This document shows positions 32,569-40,737 of a stretch of DNA of 59,852 bases, piece by piece. Position 1 is the stretch's first letter. Each line of letters starts with the position of its first letter. The DNA lies in assembly GCA_021804105.1 (NCBI GenBank), contig JAJZKP010000004.1, forward strand, positions 1 through 59,852. The letters run 5' to 3'. The position numbers were made by a program, and so were the translations under genes. The notes under the pieces are model-generated. The model did no database searches and had not been told where the DNA came from. It saw nothing but the letters and a program-made list of their open reading frames with translations. Source of the stretch: Microcaldota archaeon (GTDB taxonomy: Archaea > Micrarchaeota > Micrarchaeia > Micrarchaeales > CABMGC01).

Positions 32569-33051
32569 TTATGTCACCAGTTTTGAGAATTTCTTGATGA
32601 ATAGTACGCTTCCGAGGGCAACTGCGAAGAGCAATGCAGCTATTCCGTAGAACAGCGGATAGTATTGGGCTATTGCAACTGCGAACGTGGCATCCATGCT
32701 CGAGCCTGAAACTACCTCGGAATGCAGCGAGAGCTGCGCGAAATATGCGAACCATATGGAAAGTGCTATCACTATGGGTATGAAGAATGAGACGCGTATG
32801 TATCTCCTTCCTTTTTCCTCGTTGGCCAGCGAGACCATCAGATATGTGGAGAGGCCGCCGACGAAGACGAGGAGCTGGAGAAGCGCCACGAAAGTCTGGT
32901 TCAGTATCAGGAAGAGCACTGCACTCATGGAGAAGGCCATGGTCAGGGCAAGGACCGCATGGACAAGCTTTCTCTGTATGAAGACGAGCACGGATGAGAG
33001 GGCAGTAAGAATGGCAAATGTGTAAAAGGACAACGTATATACATCGGGCAT
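32569..33051 (-). CDS. nuoJ: Complex I subunit NuoJ
   Basis: A 160-aa protein with about five TM helices. The core AVLFLILNQTFVALLQLLVFVGGLSTYLMVSL corresponds to the NuoJ segment that normally reads F-x-x-x-x-Q-x-x-x-Y-x-G. Here the tyrosine position is Val/Phe-like, which is a mild departure. It lies immediately before nuoK (adjacent stop and start) and after nuoI. Confidence 0.88.
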   Translation of the reverse strand: MPDVYTLSFYTFAILTALSSVLVFIQRKLVHAVLALTMAFSMSAVLFLILNQTFVALLQLLVFVGGLSTYLMVSLANEEKGRRYIRVSFFIPIVIALSIWFAYFAQLSLHSEVVSGSSMDATFAVAIAQYYPLFYGIAALLFAVALGSVLFIKKFSKLVT

Positions 33052-33055
33052 CTCA

Positions 33056-33418
33056 TCACTCGAGCTCCTCGGGCCTCTTCAGCAGCGCCCTCTTGTCCTC
33101 AACCTCATTGAATGAAACATCCTTCGAGAGCGTCAGGCATTTCGGCGGGCAGACTTCCTCGCATAGGGCGCAGAAAAGGCACCTTTCAAGGCCTATCTGC
33201 GGCATTACCTTTTTTCCCTTGTCAGTCATTACGTCAACCATGGTTATGGTCTTGTTTGGGCATATCCTCTCGCAGGCTCTGCAGCTGATGCACGTGCTCA
33301 TGTCAAGGCGCAGCTTCCCGCGGTAGCTGTCAGGGAGCGCCTGTTTCTCCATGGGAAAGTCTAGCGTGGACCTTTTCTCGAGTATTGCACCTGTAGATTT
33401 AGCCAACGGTCCAATCAT
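33056..33418 (-). CDS. nuoI: Complex I subunit NuoI (8Fe ferredoxin)
   Basis: A 120-aa protein, shorter than the usual 160-180. Two [4Fe-4S] motifs are complete: CISCRACERICP and CLFCALCEEVCPPKC. They would carry electrons toward NuoB. The N-terminal amphipathic part is short and the C-terminal tail is reduced. Such compact NuoI proteins fit complex I forms that use ferredoxin or another donor instead of NADH. It lies between nuoH and nuoJ with 3-4 base gaps. Confidence 0.94.
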   Translation of the reverse strand: MIGPLAKSTGAILEKRSTLDFPMEKQALPDSYRGKLRLDMSTCISCRACERICPNKTITMVDVMTDKGKKVMPQIGLERCLFCALCEEVCPPKCLTLSKDVSFNEVEDKRALLKRPEELE

Positions 33419-33421
33419 GCT

Positions 33422-34441
33422 CTACGCCACGAATAGTATATAGACAAGTATAAGGTTTAATAAGGAAAGGGGAAGCAGCCATGTCCACCCAAGCCTGAGG
33501 ATGCGGTCTATGCGCATCCTGACAGTAGTGGCCCTTATTATTATAGTGAATAGGGCTATGATGAATGCTTTTATCAGAAGCCATGCAAGTGGGGGAAGCA
33601 GAGGCCCGCTCCATCCTCCAAAGAAGAGCAGCGCTATTATCAGGCTTGCAAGGAACATCCTCGTATAGTCTATAAACAATGCCAGGGCGTAATACGGCCC
33701 GCTATAGTCTGTCAGCCATCCCGCTATTAGTTCAGAATCGGCTTCCCTAAGGTCGAACGGAGGCCTCTCCATCTCTGCCAGCATGGTTATGAAGAAGACG
33801 ACAAATCCTATCGGCATCAGTAGGATATACCAGTGCGAGGCTGCCTGTGCCGAGACTATGCCGCTTATGCTGTACGTGCCTGAGAGCAGTGCAATTGCAG
33901 CCACGACCACAAGAAGCGGTATCTCGTAGCTTATGAGCATGAGCACGGACCTCTGCGCACTTATGTCTGCAAACTTGTTTCCGGTAGAGAACCCGGCAAG
34001 AAAGACGATGATGGGCAGAAAGGCGATGAGCACAAATATGAGAAGGAGGCCAAGGCCGAGGTTAGTTGCCTGCAGGGTAGGCGAGAACGGAAGCAGGAGA
34101 ACCATGAACGTGGTTACCGCCAGCATGAGTATGGGGCCTATCGTAAGAAGAATCCTGTCTGCATTGTCCGGAGTGATGTGCTCCTTTGAGAGAAGCTTGA
34201 CCAGGTCCGCAAGGTTCTGGAGGATCCCGAACTTACCGACAAATGTTGGGCCGTGCCTGTGCTGTATCTTGGCTATGAGCTTTCTCTCGACCCATCCGAA
34301 GATATATGCGAATATCGACGTCACTATGAGTATGAAGATTGCATAGATGAGGATTGCTATGCCGTAGAAGAGCAAACTGCTACCGTTGAGCCAACCCTGC
34401 CACGTAGACACTATTGAGAATATGATGTTATCTATCAACAC
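33422..34441 (-). CDS. nuoH: Complex I subunit NuoH
   Basis: A 339-aa protein with about 8 TM helices. It has FGWVERKLIAKIQHRHGPTFVG, the LADLVKLLSKE segment, FAEMERPPFDLREADSELIAG-like text and DYSGPYYALALFIDY, the parts that line the quinone chamber. It starts at GTG 34441, overlapping nuoD by 14 bases, with GGTGAT 5 bases before it. The charged residues of the E-channel appear conserved. Confidence 0.96.
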   Translation of the reverse strand: MLIDNIIFSIVSTWQGWLNGSSLLFYGIAILIYAIFILIVTSIFAYIFGWVERKLIAKIQHRHGPTFVGKFGILQNLADLVKLLSKEHITPDNADRILLTIGPILMLAVTTFMVLLLPFSPTLQATNLGLGLLLIFVLIAFLPIIVFLAGFSTGNKFADISAQRSVLMLISYEIPLLVVVAAIALLSGTYSISGIVSAQAASHWYILLMPIGFVVFFITMLAEMERPPFDLREADSELIAGWLTDYSGPYYALALFIDYTRMFLASLIIALLFFGGWSGPLLPPLAWLLIKAFIIALFTIIIRATTVRMRIDRILRLGWTWLLPLSLLNLILVYILFVA

Positions 34442-35519
34442 AGGCCATCACCAGGTCAAGCGAACCCATTATTGAGAAAAGATCCGCAAGGCGCTCCCCC
34501 TTTGCAATATGATTCAGGGCAGCGAGATTCACGAAGCATGGCGAGCGGATGGAGAGCCTGTACGGGCGCTGGGGATCAGACACCATGTACATCATGCACT
34601 CTCCCCTTGGAAGCTCCCTGCTTACCGTGACAATCTTGTTCTTCGCAGGCGGACCTATCAGTTTTATCGAGGCTCCCAGCGCATCGCCATCAGGCATCTT
34701 CTTTAGCGCATCGCGTATGAGCCTGATCGATTCGCGCAGTTCCATGATCCTTATCCTGTACCTTGCGAAGTTGTCACAGCCATGCTCCACTGCAACATGG
34801 AAATTGAGTTTCTCGTAAACATAATAGGGCTTTGCCTTCCTGACATCATAGCTTATCCCGGAAGCCCTTAGAACAGGACCTGCGACCCCAAGGCTTTTTG
34901 CGTCCTCGGCACTTAGCACGCCTATGCCCTTGGTTCTTTCCATGAAGACAGGGTTCTTTTCCAGGTATCTCTGGTACTCGCCAATCCTCTTTTCTAGGTG
35001 GCTGAGAAGCTTCATGCAGTTCTCGCCGAAGTCAGGAGGAAGATCCATGGTGACTCCGCCAAGCCTCATGTTAACGTAGAACATCCTCTGGCCCGTAGCC
35101 TCCTGGAGCAGCTCAAGGACGCGGTCACGGTCTTCGAATACCCACATGAACATTGTGAACATCTGGCCCATGTCATTGCATAGTGCGCCCAGGAAGAAGA
35201 GATGGCTTGCAATTCGCTGCAGCTCCAACTCTATTAGCCTCACGTATTGCGCGCGCTCCTTTACCTCTATTCCAAGCGCTGCTTCTACAGTTGCGACATA
35301 CGCCTCGTCGTAAGAGAGAGGCGCCACATAATCGAGCTTCTCCATGTATGGCGGGCACTGCATGTACATCCTGGTCTCGACAAGCTTTTCAACTCCCCTG
35401 TGAAGGAAGCCTATGTGGGGCTCGACGTTCTTCACAGTATCGCCATCGACATCTACAACAAGGCGCAGCACTCCGTGCGTGCTGGGATGCACAGGGCCTA
35501 TATTGATCCTGGTGCTCAA
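34428..35519 (-). CDS. nuoD: Complex I subunit NuoD
   Basis: A 363-aa protein. IGPVHPSTHGVLRLVVDVDG, EPHIGFLHRGVEKLVE and a closing FSIMGSLDLVMACVDR match the 49-kDa subunit. The His in HPSTHG belongs to the quinone site. The Ni-binding cysteines of hydrogenase large subunits are absent, so this is complex I, not a hydrogenase. It is separate from nuoC, not fused. It starts at TTG 35519 with GGTGG 5 bases upstream, directly after the nuoC stop. Confidence 0.96.
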   Translation of the reverse strand: MSTRINIGPVHPSTHGVLRLVVDVDGDTVKNVEPHIGFLHRGVEKLVETRMYMQCPPYMEKLDYVAPLSYDEAYVATVEAALGIEVKERAQYVRLIELELQRIASHLFFLGALCNDMGQMFTMFMWVFEDRDRVLELLQEATGQRMFYVNMRLGGVTMDLPPDFGENCMKLLSHLEKRIGEYQRYLEKNPVFMERTKGIGVLSAEDAKSLGVAGPVLRASGISYDVRKAKPYYVYEKLNFHVAVEHGCDNFARYRIRIMELRESIRLIRDALKKMPDGDALGASIKLIGPPAKNKIVTVSRELPRGECMMYMVSDPQRPYRLSIRSPCFVNLAALNHIAKGERLADLFSIMGSLDLVMACVDR

Positions 35520-35891
35520 TCATTCCACCCCTGTCCTGTAGTCCTTGTCCCATTCAAAGCTCTTCCTGAAAGGAGGGTCGATTCCGTCCCATTTCTCGAG
35601 CAGTATGCGCTTTGCAATCCTGTTCTTTATCGCCACTCCGAACATCTCCATAAGTTCGCGCTCGTACCAGTCCGCTGCGGGGAAAATGTCCATGGCAGTC
35701 GGTAGCCATGCGTCATTGTACTCAAGATCTATCTCCAGGGTCTCGTCCTTGTTTTCGGCAATATTCCTCAGGAAATAGACTGCCTGTAGGCTCTTTCCAT
35801 AGTCTACAGCCGTTATCTTCACTAGGTAGTCATATCCCTGGCCCTTCATCTCTTCCAGCCTGCGTAGTAAATCCCCTCTATCACACTTCAA
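35520..35891 (-). CDS. nuoC: Complex I subunit NuoC
   Basis: About 123 aa from TTG 35891 (GTG 35900 is possible). It has [38 protein letters not shown] and the closing [18 protein letters not shown], typical of the 30-kDa subunit. It is shorter than bacterial NuoC and lacks the usual N-terminal extension. GGTGG lies 5 bases before the TTG. The start overlaps the nuoB stop by about 11 bases. Confidence 0.93.
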   Translation of the reverse strand: MKCDRGDLLRRLEEMKGQGYDYLVKITAVDYGKSLQAVYFLRNIAENKDETLEIDLEYNDAWLPTAMDIFPAADWYERELMEMFGVAIKNRIAKRILLEKWDGIDPPFRKSFEWDKDYRTGVE

Positions 35892-36456
35892 TCTTTCCAC
35901 CCAGCTTGTCCTGCAATTTCATAAGAGCTGCGAAGAGGTTCTCGGGCCTTGGAGGGCATCCGGCAACATAAACGTCCACGGGAAGCACCTGGTCTATCCC
36001 TCTTACGATATTGTAGCTCTCCCACCATGGCCCTCCGCATGTTGCGCATTCGCCGAATGCGATTACATGCCTTGGCTCGGTCATCTGCTCGTAAAGCCTC
36101 TTGACCTCTGGTACCATGCTCTTGGTTACCCATCCTGCAACAAGCATCACATCGCATTGCCTCGGAGTTGCCCTGAAGAGCAGGTACCCTTTCCTCTCGG
36201 CGTCAATCCTCGCAGCGCCGAAGTCCATGAGCTCTATGGCGCAGCATGCCAGCCCGAACTGCAGGGGCCAGAGGGAGTTCCTTCTTGACCATTTGACCAG
36301 TTTGCTAGACACAGGTATGGCCTTGACCAGGTCTGACAACTTGGCGAACATGGCATTGGGCTTGTTCTCGCTCTTCAAGGAATCCATGACAAGCTTGTCC
36401 ATCTCCTGCTTGGCATTGAGGAATTCCTGGCTTTTGCGATCTATATTCCTATCCAT
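35881..36456 (-). CDS. nuoB: Complex I subunit NuoB (N2 cluster)
   Basis: A 191-aa protein. The four N2 cluster ligands are present in [18 protein letters not shown] and VAGCPPRPE. The adjacent cysteines (CC) are the complex I hallmark. It passes electrons to quinone at the NuoD interface. It follows nuoA by 4 bases. The first 35 residues are charged and helical, unlike the minimal bacterial form. Confidence 0.97.
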   Translation of the reverse strand: MDRNIDRKSQEFLNAKQEMDKLVMDSLKSENKPNAMFAKLSDLVKAIPVSSKLVKWSRRNSLWPLQFGLACCAIELMDFGAARIDAERKGYLLFRATPRQCDVMLVAGWVTKSMVPEVKRLYEQMTEPRHVIAFGECATCGGPWWESYNIVRGIDQVLPVDVYVAGCPPRPENLFAALMKLQDKLGGKIEV

Positions 36457-36460
36457 TCCA

Positions 36461-36817
36461 TCATTCCCTTGCGTGCTTGGCCATGATGATTACAAGCATC
36501 TCGAATATAAAGCCAGCCACGAAAAGGCCCAGTATGGCGTAATTTGCGGTTGAACCCACCGCCTTGGCGCTTATTACCCAGACCAGCATTATGGCGATGA
36601 GGATCTCGAATACCAGGAACATAGGGAAGTAGTACAGGTATTCGCCCATCACGCTCGTCCTGGCGCCTGTGCTCTCCTCGGCGCTTTCGTAATTGCCCTT
36701 CTTGACGCGCGTCTCCCTGCTCCTGCGACGTATAAGCTTTGAAGAGAGAAGCATGAGCAACGGTTCAAGGATTGCCAATGCAATGAATATTATTATGGCT
36801 ATATAGGCGGAGACCAT
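36461..36817 (-). CDS. nuoA: Complex I subunit NuoA
   Basis: About 118 aa from ATG 36817, with three hydrophobic segments (about 3-27, 60-80 and 90-112). It is diverged from typical NuoA, but the order and topology fit. The [10 protein letters not shown] segment is near the family's FDIE-type region. It opens the operon: a TATA box at 36834-36849 gives a leaderless start. The track start (36886) would lie upstream of that box. Confidence 0.85.
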   Translation of the reverse strand: MVSAYIAIIIFIALAILEPLLMLLSSKLIRRRSRETRVKKGNYESAEESTGARTSVMGEYLYYFPMFLVFEILIAIMLVWVISAKAVGSTANYAILGLFVAGFIFEMLVIIMAKHARE

Positions 36818-36833
36818 GGTTCGTAATAAGAAG

Positions 36834-36849
36834 GTTAGTTTAATATTCG
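36834..36849 (-). promoter_or_regulatory. TATA box of the nuo operon
   Basis: Minus strand ACGAATATTAAACTAA, with the AT-core about 25 bases before ATG 36817. It drives ten complex I genes with short gaps or overlaps. Confidence 0.55.
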
Positions 36850-36982
36850 TTGCCCGCAGGCATGCTCCCGGGCATACATGGTTCACAAAGCTATGGGCAG
36901 GAAGTGCATGGCTTGATGGACGTGCACATTAGAGTGGAGGCAAAATAATATAGAAAACTTAATATGGCTGAACTTGGGATAA

Positions 36983-37384
36983 ATGAATATGCATGTCTAT
37001 GCTTTTCGACTCGCACAAGGAGCAGACCTCAAGGAAAGCATACTTGACATGGTAAAGAAGAATGGGATAAAGGCAGGATGCATTATCGCATGCATAGGAG
37101 ACCTCGGGCAGGCGACCATCAGGTTGGCAGGCGGCAAGAAGAGAAAGGTGATCAGGGAGCAACTAGAGATAGTCTCAGTGGCCGGCACCCTGGGAAACGG
37201 AGAGTGCCATGCACATATAGTTGTTGCGGATAAGAATGGAAAGTGCACCGGAGGCCACATGAAGTACGGTTGCGTAGTAGAGAAGGCTGCGGAGATAGTC
37301 ATAGGAGAGATAGATGGTTATTCCTTCTATAGGGAGCTTGATGAGGATACAGGATACAACGAACTTGTAGTAAGGAAGGCTTAA
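36983..37384 (+). CDS. PPC/DUF296 domain protein
   Basis: A 133-aa protein, the full length of a single PPC (plant and prokaryote conserved, DUF296) domain. Visible parts are VYAFRLAQGADLKESIL, CIIACIGDLGQATIRL, VSVAGTLGNGECHAHIVVAD, CTGGHMKYGCVVEKAAEIVIGE. The two histidines (HAH, GGH) are the usual conserved metal-site residues. Single-domain prokaryotic forms form trimers; their role is unclear and a regulatory or nucleic-acid function is proposed. A TATA box (about 36945-36957) fits a leaderless ATG. tRNA-Lys begins 4 bases after the stop, so the two are probably on one transcript. Confidence 0.88.
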   Translation: MNMHVYAFRLAQGADLKESILDMVKKNGIKAGCIIACIGDLGQATIRLAGGKKRKVIREQLEIVSVAGTLGNGECHAHIVVADKNGKCTGGHMKYGCVVEKAAEIVIGEIDGYSFYRELDEDTGYNELVVRKA

Positions 37385-37388
37385 ATGC

Positions 37389-37463
37389 GGGCCCGTAACT
37401 CAGCATGGCTAGAGTGGCTGGCTTTTAACCAGTAAGTCGTGGGTTCAAATCCCACCGGGCCCG
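37389..37463 (+). tRNA. tRNA-Lys (anticodon TTT)
   Basis: 75 nt. The acceptor GGGCCCG pairs with CGGGCCC, discriminator G. The anticodon stem GCTGG/CCAGT has loop CTTTTAA (anticodon TTT), and the T arm is GTGGG/CCCAC with TTCAAAT. No intron; CCA is not encoded. It lies 4 bases after the PPC-domain gene and no own TATA box is seen at the right distance, so it is probably excised from that transcript. The following 145 bases (37464-37608) contain only the next gene's promoter (ATTAATATACAAAAG near 37564). Confidence 0.95.
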
Positions 37464-37608
37464 TTCATGTTGCATGTGCATTACAACTAATTCCAGGTCC
37501 TGCAAGAGAGCGCGGTTTGTTAGGTTTCAAGCCGGCATTGGCACGGAAATGCGCAGGCTTACATTAATATACAAAAGGGTTATTATCCATATATAAGATA
37601 CCCTATAA

Positions 37609-39375
37609 ATGAACAAGGCTGAGCTTAGCATGGCAAAAAAGGACGAGTATAGCAGGCATGCAGAAGAATATGATATTAAGGCTGAAAAGAGGGAGACGAG
37701 ATTCGGTGTCAATTACAAGTGGATAGCGCTATCCAACACCACGCTAGGAGTCCTGATAGCCACGATAGACAGCTCCATACTGATAATCTCCTTGCCGGCA
37801 ATCTTCAATGGCCTCGGTGTCAATCCGCTCACTCCAGGAAACATAACGCTGCTCCTCTGGCTTCTTGTCGGTTACATAATAACGTCATCGGTAACTGTGG
37901 TGACGATAGGAAGGCTCTCTGACATGTTCGGCAGAGTGAAACTCTACAATCTTGGATTCCTGGTCTTCGCAATATGCTCGACCCTGCTCTGGATATCAAC
38001 ATACCTGGTCCATGGCACTGAGGGAGTCATCACGCTAGTTGTGATAAGGCTCTTCCAGGGCCTTGGAGGCGCGTTCCTGTTCGCAAATGGTACTGCCATA
38101 CTTACAGACGCATTCCCACACAATGAGAGGGGCAAGGCGCTTGGCATAAACCAGATTGCAGGTGTTTCAGGAAGCCTGATAGGGCTTGTCCTGGGAGGCA
38201 TACTTGCAGCCATTGATTGGCATCTGGTTTTCCTGGTCAGCGTACCTATCAGCGTATTTGGAACCCTCTGGGCATATTTCGCCCTGCATGAACTCGCAAC
38301 AATCAAGAAGAACCAGAAACTGGATGTCTTAGGCAATGCTGCCTTCGCTGTAGGATTGACTGTGATACTCGCTTCGCTGATATACAGCCTGCTGCCTTAT
38401 GGCAGCAGTTCGGCAGGATGGACAGACCCGTGGGTAATAGGAGGGCTGGCGATAGGCATATTCATGCTGGTCGCGTTTGCCTACATCGAGAAGAAATCCA
38501 AGGATCCCATGTTTCGCCTTGAGCTGTTCAAGATACCTACCTTTAGCCTTGGCAATCTTAGCCTTTTCTTATCAGGCATGGCAAGAGGAGGCTTGCAGTT
38601 CGTGCTGATAATATGGCTACAGGGAATTTGGCTTCCCCTTCACGGGGTAAATTTCATCAACACCCCATTCCAGGCAGGAATAGACATGACACCGCTGATA
38701 CTGGGATTCCTTGTGGCAGGTCCGCTTTTCGGAACCCTTTCGGACAAGTACGGCTCACGGCTCTTCTCAACCTTGGGAATGCTCATTGGTGTTGCAGGCT
38801 TCATAGCACTGCTCTTCCTTCCGGTAAACTTCAATTTCTATGTATTTGCGCCGATAATATTCCTGCTTGGCATAGGGCAGGGGATGTTTGCTGCACCCAA
38901 CACCGCTGCAGTGATGAACTCCGTGCCCCCGGAGACAAGAGGCGCAACTGCAGGTATGAGGTCCACGCTTATGAATGTCTCGTTCATGTTCAGCCTGGTT
39001 ATCTTCTTCTCCCTGCTCGTACTTGGAGTCTCTACAGACCTCTCCGGAGCTTTGTATCATGGGCTTGTAGCACAGAATGTCTCATCGTCAGTGGCCGTGG
39101 GCATTTCCAAGCTTCCGCCGACAACCGTCCTTTTCGCAGCGCTCCTTGGGTACAACCCGATGGAAAGCCTGCTCCCGCAATCGGTGCTCAGCAGCCTGCC
39201 TGCAACGAACAGGGATGCCATTCTTGGCACCTCTTTCTTCCCAACCCTCATATCAGGGCCATTTGTCAACGGATTGCACATTGTATTTTACATCGGCGCG
39301 GTTTTCGCCATGATTGCGGCAATAGCCTCCGCGGTGACAAGGCGCGAGAAGCTTGGGACAGGCAAAGGCAAATAG
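37609..39375 (+). CDS. MFS drug-exporter-type transporter (DHA2, 14-TM)
   Basis: A 588-aa protein with about 14 TM segments after a charged N-terminal extension of about 38 residues. It shows IDSSILIISLPAIFNGLG, the motif A GRLSDMFGRVKLYNLG, RLFQGLGGAFLFANGTAIL and the motif C-like NQIAGVSGSLIGLVLGGIL. These are typical of EmrB/QacA exporters. Its substrate is unknown; export of toxic compounds with proton uptake would suit an acidophile. A long insert near the end (about residues 485-550) is Ser/Thr/Pro-rich and probably external. It stands as a single gene. Confidence 0.9.
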   Translation: MNKAELSMAKKDEYSRHAEEYDIKAEKRETRFGVNYKWIALSNTTLGVLIATIDSSILIISLPAIFNGLGVNPLTPGNITLLLWLLVGYIITSSVTVVTIGRLSDMFGRVKLYNLGFLVFAICSTLLWISTYLVHGTEGVITLVVIRLFQGLGGAFLFANGTAILTDAFPHNERGKALGINQIAGVSGSLIGLVLGGILAAIDWHLVFLVSVPISVFGTLWAYFALHELATIKKNQKLDVLGNAAFAVGLTVILASLIYSLLPYGSSSAGWTDPWVIGGLAIGIFMLVAFAYIEKKSKDPMFRLELFKIPTFSLGNLSLFLSGMARGGLQFVLIIWLQGIWLPLHGVNFINTPFQAGIDMTPLILGFLVAGPLFGTLSDKYGSRLFSTLGMLIGVAGFIALLFLPVNFNFYVFAPIIFLLGIGQGMFAAPNTAAVMNSVPPETRGATAGMRSTLMNVSFMFSLVIFFSLLVLGVSTDLSGALYHGLVAQNVSSSVAVGISKLPPTTVLFAALLGYNPMESLLPQSVLSSLPATNRDAILGTSFFPTLISGPFVNGLHIVFYIGAVFAMIAAIASAVTRREKLGTGKGK

Positions 39376-39383
39376 TCTGCCTT

Positions 39384-39394
39384 GAATATAAATA
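39384..39394 (+). promoter_or_regulatory. TATA box of the thermopsin gene
   Basis: GAATATAAATA lies so close to the first ATG (39405) that the true start may be one of the two next in-frame ATGs (39411, 39417). Confidence 0.5.
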
Positions 39395-39404
39395 AGCATC
39401 GTGC

Positions 39405-40685
39405 ATGTATATGCGTATGAGGCTTTTTAGGGCATTATTAATTGCACCTGTACTCGCGGTTATTCTCGCCATGTTCTTTTCAGACCTGGTTTATGCCCAG
39501 CTTGTCAACCCTACATTGGAGGCGAATGCAACAACACCGGTTCCAGTAGGAGTAGTGAGCTACGGCCTGTATAATATATCGCAGGATACCGGGGCATATC
39601 AGGTCGAGACCAGCACAATAGTGGGCTATTCGAGGATAAACGCGCTCTCGGCATACAACTCAGTACCGCCTGCCAATGTCTCCGCGTACGGAGCTACGGT
39701 GCAGTTGAATACGGTGATGAATATCACCGGCACCGATGGCAAACACTACTCTTATTGGCTCCAGGATGTGATGGACCTCAACACGAGCAACAGAACCGAA
39801 TTTCTTGTTGACAACGTATGGAACCTGACTGATAATAACGCAAATGTAACAAATGGGACCATAACCGGATATGGGAACTTCTCGGCTACAACATATCCCG
39901 GTACCTTCTCTAATGTAAGCCAGGAGTTCTATGGATATTACCTCAATTCCACCCAGTTCTCATATCCGCTCTTCTTCAACCCTGTAATAACCATAAGCAT
40001 GGCGAATGGATACCCGGTGGTGCATATGGGATACGACCAGAACGGCACATACAGGTTCTATGATAACATAACCTTCTATATACCCGCAAGAAGCGCATAC
40101 ATGCTTGTGACCCCGTATTACCAGTCTCCGGAGCCGTACCTTTCGCAATACAATGGGAGTTTTTACGATGCGGAAATGGTGCTGGGAGGGGAAGGAAGCG
40201 GAGAGGTATCCCAGTTCTACAACTCAAGTGCAACCATGTGGATAGGTTACCTGAATGGCAGCACAGGCAAGATTGAGCCCTTCCCCGTAGTAGCAGATTT
40301 TGGAATGGACACTGAAGAAGCTGCAATAAACCTAGCAGTGGAGCCTGAGAACGGCATGGCGAGAGTGACAAACGGGCAATTAGATTACAACGAGAGCATA
40401 ACGCAGTACGGTGTGCCTGCTGCCCTACTCAAGTCTTCTGCGAATCAGACAACACAGGGCACCACGACAGTTGCATCTACAACAACGCAGAACAACCCTT
40501 CCTCAACTGTCTCAGCCGGTAACAGCACCGAATCGGGGCAATCAAACAGCACTGCAACTGTGGCAAGCGGACCTGCAGGCATATCGCAGTACTTTGTACC
40601 CATAATTGCGGTTGTAGTGATTGCGCTGCTTGTAGCTCTTTATCTCATGGCTAAGGCGATGAGGAATTCTAACGCTTCGCGTTGA
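39405..40685 (+). CDS. Thermopsin-like acid protease (peptidase A5), membrane-anchored
   Basis: A 426-aa protein. An N-terminal signal segment (about 6-30) ends near VYAQ. The thermopsin core follows with PVPVGVVSYGLYNIS, IVGYSRINALSAYN, VQLNTVMNITGTDGKHYSYWLQDV and a long region of short strands and Asn-rich turns. A Thr/Ser/Gln-rich stalk (about 350-390) leads to a C-terminal TM (about 397-418). Thermopsins cut proteins at very low pH. The enzyme is probably displayed outside on a stalk, not released. Many N-x-S/T sites suggest glycosylation. It stands alone. Confidence 0.85.
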   Translation: MYMRMRLFRALLIAPVLAVILAMFFSDLVYAQLVNPTLEANATTPVPVGVVSYGLYNISQDTGAYQVETSTIVGYSRINALSAYNSVPPANVSAYGATVQLNTVMNITGTDGKHYSYWLQDVMDLNTSNRTEFLVDNVWNLTDNNANVTNGTITGYGNFSATTYPGTFSNVSQEFYGYYLNSTQFSYPLFFNPVITISMANGYPVVHMGYDQNGTYRFYDNITFYIPARSAYMLVTPYYQSPEPYLSQYNGSFYDAEMVLGGEGSGEVSQFYNSSATMWIGYLNGSTGKIEPFPVVADFGMDTEEAAINLAVEPENGMARVTNGQLDYNESITQYGVPAALLKSSANQTTQGTTTVASTTTQNNPSSTVSAGNSTESGQSNSTATVASGPAGISQYFVPIIAVVVIALLVALYLMAKAMRNSNASR

Positions 40686-40737
40686 TACTGCCTATATATA
40701 TTTTCCGTGCATCAATCTACCTGAAACAGGTCATCCT

